Source: Microbacterium enclense (GTDB lineage Bacteria > Actinomycetota > Actinomycetes > Actinomycetales > Microbacteriaceae). From it: a stretch of DNA of 64,000 nt. The notes beneath the pieces were generated by a model, which searched no databases, had not been told where the DNA came from, and worked only from the letters and a program-made list of their open reading frames with translations. Every line of letters starts with the position of its first letter. The stretch's first letter is position 1. The position numbers were made by a program, and so were the translations under genes. The stretch spans positions 1 through 64,000 of the forward strand of contig NZ_KQ758470.1 in NCBI RefSeq assembly GCF_001456955.1, written 5' to 3'. Of the stretch, positions 37,261-46,161 are shown piece by piece.

Positions 37261-38394
37261 TCACTTCAGCAGCCGACGTGCTGCCATCTCGTCGAGAGAG
37301 CGCTCGTACTCCCCGCCGCCGATGGGTTCGTCGGCCACCCATTCCACGAAACGACGGACGCCCTCGACGAAGGGGACGGAGGGTTCGAAACCGAGCACGT
37401 CTCGCAGCCGCGACGTATCGGCGACGTTGTGCCGGATGTCGCCCAATCGATACCGCCCCGAGACGGTCACCTCCACCTGTGCACCGAAGGCGGTGACGAG
37501 CGCGTCGACCACCTCGAGAACGGTCGTGGCCGCTCCCGAGCCGACGTTGAACACCCCGCCCGCCGCGGCGGGTTCCAGGGCGGCGAGCACCGTCGCCTCG
37601 ACGACGTCGTCGATGTAGACGAAGTCGCGACTCTCTTGGCCGTCCTCGAACACGTCGATGCCCTTCCCCTGACGGATCAGGGTCGAGAAGATCGACAGGA
37701 TCCCCGTATACGGGTTCGTGAGGGACTGGCCGGGGCCGAAGACGTTCTGGTAGCGGAGAGAGACAGGCTCGACGCCGATCGTCGGCGCGACGGTCATCAC
37801 GAGGGATTCCTGCACCTGCTTCGTGATGCCGTACACGGACGAGGGGTGCAGCACGGCGTCCTCGGTGGTCGGGATGAGCTCGAGTTCTTCGCCGCTCGCG
37901 CCCCGTACGGCGAAATCGCCCTCCGCCATGGCCGTGTCGGATCGATGCGGGGGGTACACGACGGTCCCGTTCGCAGACCGGTAAGCGCCCTCGCCGTAAA
38001 CGGATCGCGACGAGGCCACCACGACGCGCCGCACGCCGTGCGGTTCGTTCGTCAGGAGGTCCATGAGTTTGGCCGTTCCGCCGATGTTCGCCTCGACGTA
38101 ACGGTCGATCTCGTACATCGACTGACCCGTCCCCGTCTCGGCGGCGAGGTGGATCACGGTGTCGACGTCCACGAGAGCCGCGCGCAGGTCATCGAGCGAG
38201 GTGACCGTTCCCCGCTGGACCTCGGCGACATCCGACACAGCGCGAAGCAGCGGGGAGGTCGTCTCGGGGTCGGGGCCGTGGACCTGGCTGATGAGTGCGT
38301 CCAAGACACGCACGCGGTGTCCCTCGGACACCAACCGCGCGGCTACCCGGCTGCCGATGAAGCCGGCGCCGCCCGTGATGAGTACGTGAGCCAT
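37261..38394 (-). CDS. NAD-dependent nucleotide-sugar epimerase/dehydratase (GalE-like)
   Basis: The 377-aa extended SDR starts [19 protein letters not shown]. It has VIHLAAETGTGQSM, VASSRSVYGEGAYR, then SVYGITKQVQE (YxxxK) and SLRYQNVFGPGQ. It resembles UDP-glucose 4-epimerase-like and dTDP-sugar epimerase proteins of surface loci. The substrate is not clear. The stop of the 38399 gene lies 4 bp upstream of its ATG, so the two are cotranscribed. The spacer 37177-37260 toward rmlA holds only the possible rmlA promoter. Confidence 0.78.
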   Translation of the reverse strand: MAHVLITGGAGFIGSRVAARLVSEGHRVRVLDALISQVHGPDPETTSPLLRAVSDVAEVQRGTVTSLDDLRAALVDVDTVIHLAAETGTGQSMYEIDRYVEANIGGTAKLMDLLTNEPHGVRRVVVASSRSVYGEGAYRSANGTVVYPPHRSDTAMAEGDFAVRGASGEELELIPTTEDAVLHPSSVYGITKQVQESLVMTVAPTIGVEPVSLRYQNVFGPGQSLTNPYTGILSIFSTLIRQGKGIDVFEDGQESRDFVYIDDVVEATVLAALEPAAAGGVFNVGSGAATTVLEVVDALVTAFGAQVEVTVSGRYRLGDIRHNVADTSRLRDVLGFEPSVPFVEGVRRFVEWVADEPIGGGEYERSLDEMAARRLLK

Positions 38395-38398
38395 GGAG

Positions 38399-39340
38399 TC
38401 AGTCTGCCAGCACCCCGCGGAAGTACTCGATCGTGCGCTCGAGACCGGGGCGCAGTGCGATCGTCGGCTCCCAGCCGAGTTCGCGGCGGGCCAGGTCGAT
38501 ATTGGGCTGCCGCTGCTTCGGGTCGTCCTGGGGGAGGGGGCGGTGCTCGATCTGCGACGAGCTGCCCGTGATCTCGAGCACCGCGTGGGCGAGCTCGAGC
38601 ATGGTGAACTCGCCGGGGTTGCCGACGTTGATCGGGCCCGTCACACCGTGCTCCGTGTTCATGAGGCGCACCATGCCGTCGACGAGGTCGTCGACGAAGC
38701 AGAAGGAGCGGGTCTGCGATCCGTCGCCGTAGATCGTGATGGGCTCGCCGCGCAGCGCCTGCACGATGAAGTTCGACACCACGCGACCGTCATTGGGGTG
38801 CATGCGCGGACCGTAGGTGTTGAAGATGCGGATGACCTTGATCGAGAGGTCGTGCTGCCGGCGATAGTCGAAGAACAGCGTCTCGGCGGCGCGCTTCCCT
38901 TCGTCGTAGCACGAGCGGGTGCCGATGGGGTTCACGTTGCCCCAGTAGTCCTCGGTCTGCGGATGCACGGCGGGATCGCCGTACACCTCGGACGTGGACG
39001 CCTGCAGGATCGGGATGCGCAGGCGCTTCGCGAGGCCGAGCATGTTGATCGCACCCACGACGCTCGTCTTCGTCGTCTGCACGGGGTCGTGCTGGTAGTG
39101 CACCGGAGACGCCGGGCAGGCGAGGTTGTAGATCTGGTCCACCTCGACGTACAGCGGGAACGTCACGTCGTGCCGCATGAGCTCGAACCGCGGATTGTCG
39201 AAGAGGTGCTCGACGTTGCGGCGGGACCCCGTGAAGAAGTTGTCGACGCAGATGACCTCGTTGCCCTCGGCGAGGAGGCGTTCAGACAGATGGGACCCGA
39301 TGAAGCCGGCACCGCCGGTGATCAGAACTCTCGATGACAC
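38399..39340 (-). CDS. UDP-glucuronate decarboxylase-like enzyme
   Basis: This enzyme class makes UDP-xylose from UDP-glucuronate. The 313-aa protein is strongly similar in layout to [80 protein letters not shown] (YxxxK) and [12 protein letters not shown] 39340 has TAAGGT 6 nt upstream. No UDP-glucose dehydrogenase is seen in the window, so the source of UDP-glucuronate would be elsewhere. Confidence 0.87.
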   Translation of the reverse strand: MSSRVLITGGAGFIGSHLSERLLAEGNEVICVDNFFTGSRRNVEHLFDNPRFELMRHDVTFPLYVEVDQIYNLACPASPVHYQHDPVQTTKTSVVGAINMLGLAKRLRIPILQASTSEVYGDPAVHPQTEDYWGNVNPIGTRSCYDEGKRAAETLFFDYRRQHDLSIKVIRIFNTYGPRMHPNDGRVVSNFIVQALRGEPITIYGDGSQTRSFCFVDDLVDGMVRLMNTEHGVTGPINVGNPGEFTMLELAHAVLEITGSSSQIEHRPLPQDDPKQRQPNIDLARRELGWEPTIALRPGLERTIEYFRGVLAD

Positions 39341-39346
39341 TTCGTC

Positions 39347-39352
39347 ACCTTA
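39347..39352 (-). promoter_or_regulatory. -10 box before the UXS-like gene
   Basis: TAAGGT on the minus strand lies 6 nt before GTG 39340, as in the other leaderless starts. Confidence 0.45.
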
Positions 39353-39389
39353 TCAGCGGGCTTCTCGGGGGCCCGGGGGCGCCGCCGCG

Positions 39390-40271
39390 TCAACGGGTGG
39401 TCGATACCATGCGGGACTGTCCGAACGTGCGGCCCAGTCCTCCCTCCAGCCGGCCGAGGAACATCGGCCACCCGTCCAGGATCGTGATGGGCTTCGGGTT
39501 GCGAACACCGTAGAGCAGGCCCGCGACGGTGAACGCGGCGCGCCACCAGAGCGGATAGCCGTGCGTCGCGAACGCACGACCGGTGCCTCGTCCGTAGGCG
39601 CGCAGCTTGCGGCGGCGCTCGGCGTCGCTCAGTCCGAAACCGGTCGAGATCCCGTCGACGTGCACGGCGGCGGGGAGCCAGCGGAAGTCGCGGACGAGTC
39701 CCGGCTCGTGCGCCATCGCCCGCAGGAGCAGGTCGGTACCCTCCGCGACCTGCCACGGCGTCGCGGAGCCCGGGCCCATGTTCTCGTCGAAGCCGCCGAT
39801 CGCGTCGAAGAGCGAGCGCCGCATCAAGATGCCCATCTCGATGACCGACCAGACGTTGTACTTGTCCAGCGGCGTCCCGGGTTCGGGAAGCGTGGTCTTC
39901 GGCCCCCGCTCGTCCCACGACGTGAAGCCGCCGGCCCGGAACGACGGGTCATCGACGGCGACGTGCAGCGCTTCGACGGTGCCCGCGGGGTAGGTGGTGT
40001 TGTCGTTGGGGAACGTGACGACGGCCTCCCCCGCCGGAAGCGCCGCGACACCGGTGTTGCGCCCCAGCGAAGCGCCACGGCCGGAAGAGGTGGCGGTGAC
40101 CGCGACGCCCCGCTCGGCGAACTCGACGGCGAGGGCGGAGACCTCGTCCTGCGCCCCCTGAGCAACCAGCACCACGTGGTCACCGGGCTGCAGCTGGCCC
40201 TCCAGGGAGGTCAGGAGGGCGCGGAGGGGGTCGAGGCGCCCCAGGGTCGTCACGACGAAGCCGATGTTCAC
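39390..40271 (-). CDS. Family 2 glycosyltransferase
   Basis: The 293-aa GT-A protein begins NIGFVVTTLGRLDPLRALLTSL. It has SLGRNTGVAALP, FPNDNTTYP at the usual metal-binding place (DxN rather than DxD), and EGTDLLLRAMAHEPG on the acceptor side. The C-terminus holds a short hydrophobic patch (AAFTVAGLLYGV). GTG 40271 has CAGAAT 7 nt upstream. A longer frame reading through the neighbouring glycosyltransferase region is not used. Confidence 0.78.
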   Translation of the reverse strand: MNIGFVVTTLGRLDPLRALLTSLEGQLQPGDHVVLVAQGAQDEVSALAVEFAERGVAVTATSSGRGASLGRNTGVAALPAGEAVVTFPNDNTTYPAGTVEALHVAVDDPSFRAGGFTSWDERGPKTTLPEPGTPLDKYNVWSVIEMGILMRRSLFDAIGGFDENMGPGSATPWQVAEGTDLLLRAMAHEPGLVRDFRWLPAAVHVDGISTGFGLSDAERRRKLRAYGRGTGRAFATHGYPLWWRAAFTVAGLLYGVRNPKPITILDGWPMFLGRLEGGLGRTFGQSRMVSTTR

Positions 40272-40278
40272 GCCTTCG

Positions 40279-40284
40279 ATTCTG
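40279..40284 (-). promoter_or_regulatory. -10-like box before GT2 gene 40271
   Basis: CAGAAT on the minus strand lies 7 nt before GTG 40271, a T-to-C variant of the usual box. Confidence 0.4.
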
Positions 40285-40309
40285 CCCGGGATGCCCGCGG
40301 TGCGCGGGA

Positions 40310-41371
40310 TCAGCGCGCCTGCGCGGCGATGATCCCGTTCCAGGCGGCGGTCGTGGCATCCCAGGTGAATCGCTCGGCGTTCTCTCGACTGGCGCGCGAG
40401 AGCTCGGCCCGAAGGGCGGAGGATGCCGCGATCTCGGCCATGAGCGTGGCGAGCGCGTCGGGCCGGGTCGGCGAGAAGTAGCGGGCGGAGTCCCCGAGGA
40501 TCTCGCGGTTTATCGGGATGTCGGAGGCGAGGACCGGCGCTCCCAGGCGCTGCGCTTCGAGCGGAGGGAGCCCGAAACCCTCGTGCAGGGAGGGCCAGAC
40601 GAATGCGTCGGCCCGGGCGAACGCCTCGGCGAGCTCTTCGTCGCTCACCGGTCCGCTCCACACGAGGCGCCGGGGATCGATGCCCCTCTGCGCCGCGTAG
40701 GGCTCGAGCTCGGGGTCGAGCTTGCCCACGAACTCGACCTCGACCGCCGCGTCGGACGGCAGCAGCGCGAGGGCGTCGAGGACGGCCCGCGTGTTCTTCG
40801 CCGCCCCGTGACGGCCGAAGGCGACGAGGCGGGTGGGGGAGCCGGCATCCGAAGCCTTCTGCGGCGGAACGGGCAGGCTGTCGGCGCCCTCGTACACCAC
40901 CTCGATGCGGGAGGCATCGACGCCGAAGCGCTCGGCGATCTCGCGCTGCGACGCGTGGCTGACCGTGACGAGGCGCTGCCCCGGCCGCAGCATTCCGTAG
41001 CGCACGGCGAGCTGCCACTGGAGGCGGAAGGGGAGGGTGAAGTCCTGCGGCCGGATGGCCGGGGCGATGTCGTGCAGCACCGTGATCTGTCGCCGGTAGA
41101 GCATCGGCGCGATGTTGGCGAAGTTCAGCAGCAGGGGAGAGCCGTGCCGACGGAGCCAGCGGGGCAGCTCCGCCTGCTCCCACGCGGGGCCGGCGAGTCG
41201 ACCGACGGTCTCGGTGCGCACGCCCTCGACGCTCGAGGTGTCGGCGGACGCCGGAACCAGCAGGACGACATCGTCGCGCGATCGTGAGAGGTGGTGGGTC
41301 AGCTCCGTGGCGAAGCGACGCACTCCACCGAAGGAGTCGATCAGGAAGCGGCCGTTGATGGCGATGGTCAT
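40310..41371 (-). CDS. Family 4 glycosyltransferase
   Basis: The 353-aa GT-B enzyme has INGRFLIDSFGGVRRFATEL, TVLHDIAPAIRP, VTVSHASQREIAERFGV and LVAFGRHGAAKNTRAVLDAL. The donor-site signature FVWPSLHEGFGLPPLEAQRLGAPVLASD follows. It is likely a mannosyl-, rhamnosyl- or glucosyltransferase of the cytoplasmic face. A GAAAGGA ribosome binding site precedes ATG 41371, and the flippase gene ends 25 bp upstream, so it belongs to the operon running leftwards from 48078. Confidence 0.87.
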   Translation of the reverse strand: MTIAINGRFLIDSFGGVRRFATELTHHLSRSRDDVVLLVPASADTSSVEGVRTETVGRLAGPAWEQAELPRWLRRHGSPLLLNFANIAPMLYRRQITVLHDIAPAIRPQDFTLPFRLQWQLAVRYGMLRPGQRLVTVSHASQREIAERFGVDASRIEVVYEGADSLPVPPQKASDAGSPTRLVAFGRHGAAKNTRAVLDALALLPSDAAVEVEFVGKLDPELEPYAAQRGIDPRRLVWSGPVSDEELAEAFARADAFVWPSLHEGFGLPPLEAQRLGAPVLASDIPINREILGDSARYFSPTRPDALATLMAEIAASSALRAELSRASRENAERFTWDATTAAWNGIIAAQAR

Positions 41372-41396
41372 CGAGCGGTCCTTTCGGGGAGCCGGC

Positions 41397-42638
41397 TCAC
41401 GGCGCGGCCTCGATGGGAGTGTGACGAAGGTCGTGGAGCACGCGGAGGCAGCGACGCGCGAGCAGGACAGCCGCTGCTCCCTCGGTGAAGGCGTAACCGA
41501 GGGCGGCGCCGACGGGTCCCCACGCGATACCGAGGCCGATCATGAGCGGGATGCCCACGACGGTGGCGATCAACGTCGCGCGCATGACGGCGGCGGCCTG
41601 CCCCGCGGGGAACAAGACGAGTCGGGCCACGGCCGTTCGCACCGAGAAGAAGAAGAAGACGAGACCCATGACCAGGAGGATGTCGAATGGCGCCGGCGCG
41701 GCCGGCAGGTACACGCTCGTCAGCCAGGGGCCGACGAGGGCGAGTCCCGCCCACCCCGCGAGCCCGGTGGCCGCGGCGAGTCCGATGGCGATCCGCATCC
41801 GTCGTCCGCGATGGGGGCCGTGTGCTTCACCGATCCAGGCCTGCAGCGCATTGGCGAGTGTCATCGGGATGAACTGGCCGAGCTTGAGCATCTTGTCGGC
41901 GGTGGCGTAACCGGCCGCGGCGGTGGGCATCGCCGTCACGTTGACGACGGGAGCGGGGACGCTGGAGTAGCCGCTCAGGCCGGCGTCGTTCAAGGCGACG
42001 GCGAGATTCGACCGCAGCAGTCGCGGCAGATCCCGGGGACGCGGCCAGGGACCCGGATGCCGGCGGAGCAGACGCAGCGTGAAGATGCTCGTCCCGACGA
42101 GGGTGACGAGGATCCCCGCCAGGGGATAGAGCACGACGACGCCCGTGGCGAGCACGAGGGCCGCGGCGGCGAGGTTGGCGAGCAGGCGCGGGGCTGCGTC
42201 GAAGATGACGATCGTCCGCGGGTCGCCGACGCCCGCGGAGAACCACGTGAACGACAGCGCGATGAGCGCGCCCTGCATCCCCATGAGGATGGTGAGCCAC
42301 TCCGAGCCGGGGGTTGCGATGAGCCAGCACACGACCGCGAGGGCGGGCACGGCGATCATCGAGATGGTGACGCGCACGACGAGCGACTCGCGGTACAGCC
42401 GCGCACGCTCGGCGTCGTCGCCGGCGATCGAGATGAGCGCCGGGCCGATCGTGGCCCACCCCCATCCGATGGCGATCGCGGCGAACGTTCCGACCGACTC
42501 GCCGGCGATGGCGCTCGCCCAACCGCCCGGCCCGGCGATCTGGGTGACCGCCGGCAGCGCGATGATCGGCGACAGCGCGGCGATGGCCGGCACCAGGAGG
42601 AATCCCAGGAGCCGCCGCTTCATGGACGGGGAGCTCAT
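41397..42638 (-). CDS. Wzx-like polysaccharide flippase
   Basis: The 413-aa protein is almost entirely hydrophobic with about twelve membrane segments, as in MOP-superfamily lipid-linked oligosaccharide flippases (for example RRLLGFLLVPAIAALSPIIAL at the start, then GWGWATIGPALISIAG). It would move lipid-linked repeat units outward. This is the second export route in the locus beside wzm-wzt. ATG 42638 overlaps the upstream gene by 4 bp. The family is divergent, so the exact substrate is open. Confidence 0.75.
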   Translation of the reverse strand: MSSPSMKRRLLGFLLVPAIAALSPIIALPAVTQIAGPGGWASAIAGESVGTFAAIAIGWGWATIGPALISIAGDDAERARLYRESLVVRVTISMIAVPALAVVCWLIATPGSEWLTILMGMQGALIALSFTWFSAGVGDPRTIVIFDAAPRLLANLAAAALVLATGVVVLYPLAGILVTLVGTSIFTLRLLRRHPGPWPRPRDLPRLLRSNLAVALNDAGLSGYSSVPAPVVNVTAMPTAAAGYATADKMLKLGQFIPMTLANALQAWIGEAHGPHRGRRMRIAIGLAAATGLAGWAGLALVGPWLTSVYLPAAPAPFDILLVMGLVFFFFSVRTAVARLVLFPAGQAAAVMRATLIATVVGIPLMIGLGIAWGPVGAALGYAFTEGAAAVLLARRCLRVLHDLRHTPIEAAP

Positions 42639-43771
42639 GCGTGGGTCCGCCGGGTGGTGCTCATCTGCGCGTCGAGCTCGGCCGCGGTCGCGTCTGCCGC
42701 GTCGTCCCACGTGAACCCCGACGCCCAGGCGCGGGCTGTGGCGCGCGCATCGTCGGTCGGCGGGCTCGAAAGCGCGACGTCGATCGCGGCGCCGAAGGCG
42801 GCGGCATCCGTCGCATCGGCGTAACGCGCCGCGGTCCCGCCCACCTCGCGCAGGACGGCGACGTCGTTGGCGAGCACCGGGACGTTCCGCCGCAGGGCGT
42901 CGATGACGGGGAGCCCGAAACCCTCGACCAGCGACGGGCACACGTACAGTTCGGCGATCTGGAAGAGCGCTTCGAGCTGCTCGTCGCTCACCCAGCCAGG
43001 CAGAACGACGTCATCTTCGAGACCGAGACGGTCGACCTCGTCGGCGAGAGGGTCGGGCAACCGGCTCCCGGCGATGACAGTGAGCGGACGTTTCGTCGAC
43101 GGCAGGTGGGCGAGAGCCTCGAGCAACCCGCGGAAATTCTTGTGCGGCATGCGATTGCCCACGCTGAGCACGACCGCGCGTCCGCTCGGCAGGGCGAGGG
43201 GCGTCAGGATGCCGCGGGGGTCGGTCACGGGGCGCGGATCGGCGCTGCCGTTGTGGACGACCGCGATGCGCTCGGACGCGACCCCGAGATGGCGTTCGAT
43301 GCTGGCCGCCGCCGCGTGCGAGACCGTCAGCACGCGATCGGCCGTCTGAGCCGACCGGCGCATGAGCAGCGACGTGACCGCGCGCTGGGCGCGCTCTGCC
43401 AGCCCGCCCGGCACCTCGTCGTAGATGGCGTCGTGCACGGTGACGATGCGCGGCGTTCCCCGCAGGATCGGGCCGAAGTTCGCCGGGGCCCACACGAGGT
43501 CGGCGCGGCTGCGGCGGGCGACGGCCTCGGTGGCTGCGACGGCGCCCAACGCCCATGTCGCCGGGTCCGCCCCCACCCACGGGAGGGTACGGACGTGGCC
43601 GGGGAAGAAGTCCCGCACGACATCGGTGCCCACTCGACCCGTGATCGCGGCGAAGCGAGCACGCGGTAACCGTGTCGCCAGACGCGGCAGGAGTTCGCGG
43701 ACGTACGTCTCGGTACCACCGCGCGAGCCGGTGAATCCGAGCAGATCGACGAGGACGCGTCGCTCGCCCAT
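42635..43771 (-). CDS. Family 4 glycosyltransferase
   Basis: The 378-aa protein starts RRVLVDLLGFTGSRGGTETYV, with the GG loop for the sugar nucleotide. It has VTVHDAIYDEVPGG, VLTVSHAAAASIERHLGV, VLSVGNRMPHKNFRGLLEAL and YVCPSLVEGFGLPVIDALRRNVPVLANDV. ATG 43771 shares a base with the stop of the next gene, so translation is coupled in both directions. Specificity is unknown; it resembles mannosyltransferases. Confidence 0.87.
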   Translation of the reverse strand: MGERRVLVDLLGFTGSRGGTETYVRELLPRLATRLPRARFAAITGRVGTDVVRDFFPGHVRTLPWVGADPATWALGAVAATEAVARRSRADLVWAPANFGPILRGTPRIVTVHDAIYDEVPGGLAERAQRAVTSLLMRRSAQTADRVLTVSHAAAASIERHLGVASERIAVVHNGSADPRPVTDPRGILTPLALPSGRAVVLSVGNRMPHKNFRGLLEALAHLPSTKRPLTVIAGSRLPDPLADEVDRLGLEDDVVLPGWVSDEQLEALFQIAELYVCPSLVEGFGLPVIDALRRNVPVLANDVAVLREVGGTAARYADATDAAAFGAAIDVALSSPPTDDARATARAWASGFTWDDAADATAAELDAQMSTTRRTHA

Positions 43772-44967
43772 CAGCTCTCGATGACGGCTTCGGGGCGCTG
43801 CTCGCGCCGGGGCGTGGTGAGCACGCCCGAGAAGAAGCTCATCATCGCGGTCTGGAAGCCGAGGATGATCAAGAGAGCGCTGGGGACGGCGATACGTACG
43901 GCCTGCGCGGCGTTCTGCGCACCGAAGTCGAGGCTGCCCCACAGAGCGACCTGCACGATGCCGATGATGATGCCCAGGAAGAACAGCCCCACGCCGATGA
44001 GCAGACCGCGCTCCGCGGACCATTTCGCGACGATGCGCCGGTATCTCTCGCTCGTCGGCAGGAAACCCTCCTGGGTGGCGTAGAGCTTGGTCAACCAGAA
44101 GAACAGCAGCGACTGGAAGCCGATCACGCACAGGGCGCTCGCGTAGACCATCGTGGTCACGTCGAAGCCGACGCCGCCGATGTTGACCCCGCCGAAGGAG
44201 AGGACGCCGACGGCGATCGCACCGAGGAAGAAGGCGACCAGGCCCGGGTAGACGAAGAGCCAGCGCGGCGCGAAGAGCAGCAGGAAGCGGAGGTGGCGCC
44301 ACCCGTCGTGCCAGCTGCGCAGGTGCGGCGGGCGCGAACGGCCGTCTTTCTTCAGCGTGGTGGGGACCTCTTCGATGCGGTAGCGCGCGAGCGAGGCGCG
44401 CACGACCATCTCGGAAGCGAACTCCATACCGGTGGTCTGCAGGTCGAGCGAGCGGATGCGGGCGCGGTTGAAACCACGGAGGCCGCAGTGGAAGTCCCGG
44501 ATACCCGGGCGGAAGAAGAGCTCGCCGATGAAGGAGAGCACGGGGTTCCCGAGGTACTTGTGCAGCGGCGGCATGGCGCCGGGCGCGATGCCGCCGCGGA
44601 AGCGGTTGCCCATCACCAGGTCGGCGCCGGCGCGCAGACGCTCGACGAACGGCTCGAGGTTCTCGAAGTCGTAGCTGTCGTCGGCATCCGCCATGATGAC
44701 GTACCGGCCGTGGGCGGTCTCGATTCCGTTGATCAGCGCCGCGCCGTAGCCGCGACGCGGGGCGTGCGAGACGCGGGCGCCGAGTCGCTCGGCGATGGCC
44801 TGGGAGCCGTCGGTGCTGCCGTTGTCGGAGATCAGAACCTCACCCCGGATGCCGCTGCGTTGGAGGAACCCCTGCGCCTTGCGGATGCAGACCTCCAGGG
44901 TCTCGGCCTCGTTCAGGCAGGGCATGAGGATCGTCAGTTCGACGTCCGTCGGGGCAGGAGTGCTCAC
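43771..44967 (-). CDS. Polyprenol-phosphate-type family 2 glycosyltransferase with membrane tail
   Basis: The 398-aa protein has a DPM1/GtrB-like domain: ELTILMPCLNEAETLEVCI, LISDNGSTDGSQAIAE, VIMADADDSYDFENLEPF with the DxD, and FHCGLRGFNRARI. Four membrane segments follow (PRWLFVYPGLVAFFLGAIA and others). Such enzymes make polyprenyl-phosphate sugars or act on membrane acceptors. GTG 44967 overlaps the upstream gene by 4 bp. Confidence 0.85.
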   Translation of the reverse strand: MSTPAPTDVELTILMPCLNEAETLEVCIRKAQGFLQRSGIRGEVLISDNGSTDGSQAIAERLGARVSHAPRRGYGAALINGIETAHGRYVIMADADDSYDFENLEPFVERLRAGADLVMGNRFRGGIAPGAMPPLHKYLGNPVLSFIGELFFRPGIRDFHCGLRGFNRARIRSLDLQTTGMEFASEMVVRASLARYRIEEVPTTLKKDGRSRPPHLRSWHDGWRHLRFLLLFAPRWLFVYPGLVAFFLGAIAVGVLSFGGVNIGGVGFDVTTMVYASALCVIGFQSLLFFWLTKLYATQEGFLPTSERYRRIVAKWSAERGLLIGVGLFFLGIIIGIVQVALWGSLDFGAQNAAQAVRIAVPSALLIILGFQTAMMSFFSGVLTTPRREQRPEAVIES

Positions 44968-46160
44968 GTGCGGTCTTCTTTCGTCTTCACCGGGGCGGGA
45001 CTCGGCAGCGGCAGGGCCGAGAGAATGCCTTCCACGGTGCGGCGGATGGTGCGAGTGCCGAGGGCGGTGTCGTACCACGCGCGCGAGGTGCGGCGCAGAT
45101 CGTCACCGCCGTCGGCGACGGCCCGGATGGCCCGGGCGAGATCGGTGGGGTCTGTGGTGGGCGAGACGACGCCGTTCACTCCGGCGTCGATGAGTTCGGT
45201 CGAGGCGTTGCCCTCATCGTCGACGAGGACGACAGGAGTGCCGTGAGCATTGGCCTCGACCACGACCAGACCGTACCCCTCGCGCCGCGACGGGTTCACC
45301 AGGCACACCGCGCCGTGCAGGAGCGCGTCGAGTTCGGCATCCGAGACGAAGCCCGGAAGATCGGTCCAGGCGTCGGCGCCGACGCGACTCACCTCCGCGC
45401 GGACGGCGTCGGAACTCGGGCCGGTGCCGAGGATCACGAGACGCAGATCGGTGACGCTCTCGCGCGCCGCGGCGACCGCCGCGGGAAGGACCTCGACACG
45501 CTTGTCGGGGATGTGCCGGCCGACGTAGAGCACGTAGGGCGGCGACGCGGCGGGCCCGGCCTCGGCGACCTCGACGGCGCCGTCGATGAGACCGGGACTG
45601 ACCAGCGGCGGACGACGCAGCCCCTCCCGACGCAGACGGGTGGCGCTCAGCTGCGAGTGGCACGTCGCGAGCGGGGTGACGGCGATGGCGCCGCGCTGCA
45701 GAACCCAGGCGATCGTGCCGGTGAGCGCACCCGAGTACTCGACCCACTGCCGACGGTGCCACACCTCGAGGTAGTCGACGACGAGCTTCGTCCCCGAGCC
45801 CAGGAGCGCGAGTCGTGCAGCGAAGACGTTGAAGATCGGCAGGCCGCTGACGATGACGGCGGCGTAACGGCGCCGTCGCCGCAGGAGGGCGGTGAACAGT
45901 GCGGCGGCGTAACGGAGGGCGGCGGGGATGCGGCGGACCCCGCCCGCGTCGTAGAGCGAGAGGCGACGCGTGATCGGCAGAACGCGGAAGTGCTCTTCGA
46001 TCGGGGTCGCGCCGTCCCACTGCACCGCCGTGAGGTAGTCGACGTCGAATCCCTCGCGACCGAGCACATCCGCCATGGCTCGGTACTGCCGCTCGCCGCC
46101 TCCCGTCGAATAGGGGAAGAGGCAGTCGTAGGCGACGGCGACCGTCGACGCACGGGTCAC
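44964..46160 (-). CDS. Family 4 glycosyltransferase
   Basis: The 398-aa GT-B protein begins VAVAYDCLFPYSTGGGERQYRAMADVL. It has VVDYLEVWHRRQWVEYSG, VTPLATCHSQLSATRLRR, YVLYVGRHIPDKRVEVLPA and CLVNPSRREGYGLVVVEANAHGTPVVLVDDEGNAS. The EGYGLVVVE stretch is the donor site of GT4. GTG 46160 lies one base after the stop of the upstream gene. A cytoplasmic assembly role is likely. Confidence 0.87.
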   Translation of the reverse strand: MTRASTVAVAYDCLFPYSTGGGERQYRAMADVLGREGFDVDYLTAVQWDGATPIEEHFRVLPITRRLSLYDAGGVRRIPAALRYAAALFTALLRRRRRYAAVIVSGLPIFNVFAARLALLGSGTKLVVDYLEVWHRRQWVEYSGALTGTIAWVLQRGAIAVTPLATCHSQLSATRLRREGLRRPPLVSPGLIDGAVEVAEAGPAASPPYVLYVGRHIPDKRVEVLPAAVAAARESVTDLRLVILGTGPSSDAVRAEVSRVGADAWTDLPGFVSDAELDALLHGAVCLVNPSRREGYGLVVVEANAHGTPVVLVDDEGNASTELIDAGVNGVVSPTTDPTDLARAIRAVADGGDDLRRTSRAWYDTALGTRTIRRTVEGILSALPLPSPAPVKTKEDRT

Positions 46161-46161
46161 G

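Noticed and set aside
39390-41183. Single 597-codon minus-strand frame across two glycosyltransferases
   Set aside because: Only its second half (from GTG 40271) encodes a GT2 protein; the first half is out of frame with the GT4 gene 40310-41371.
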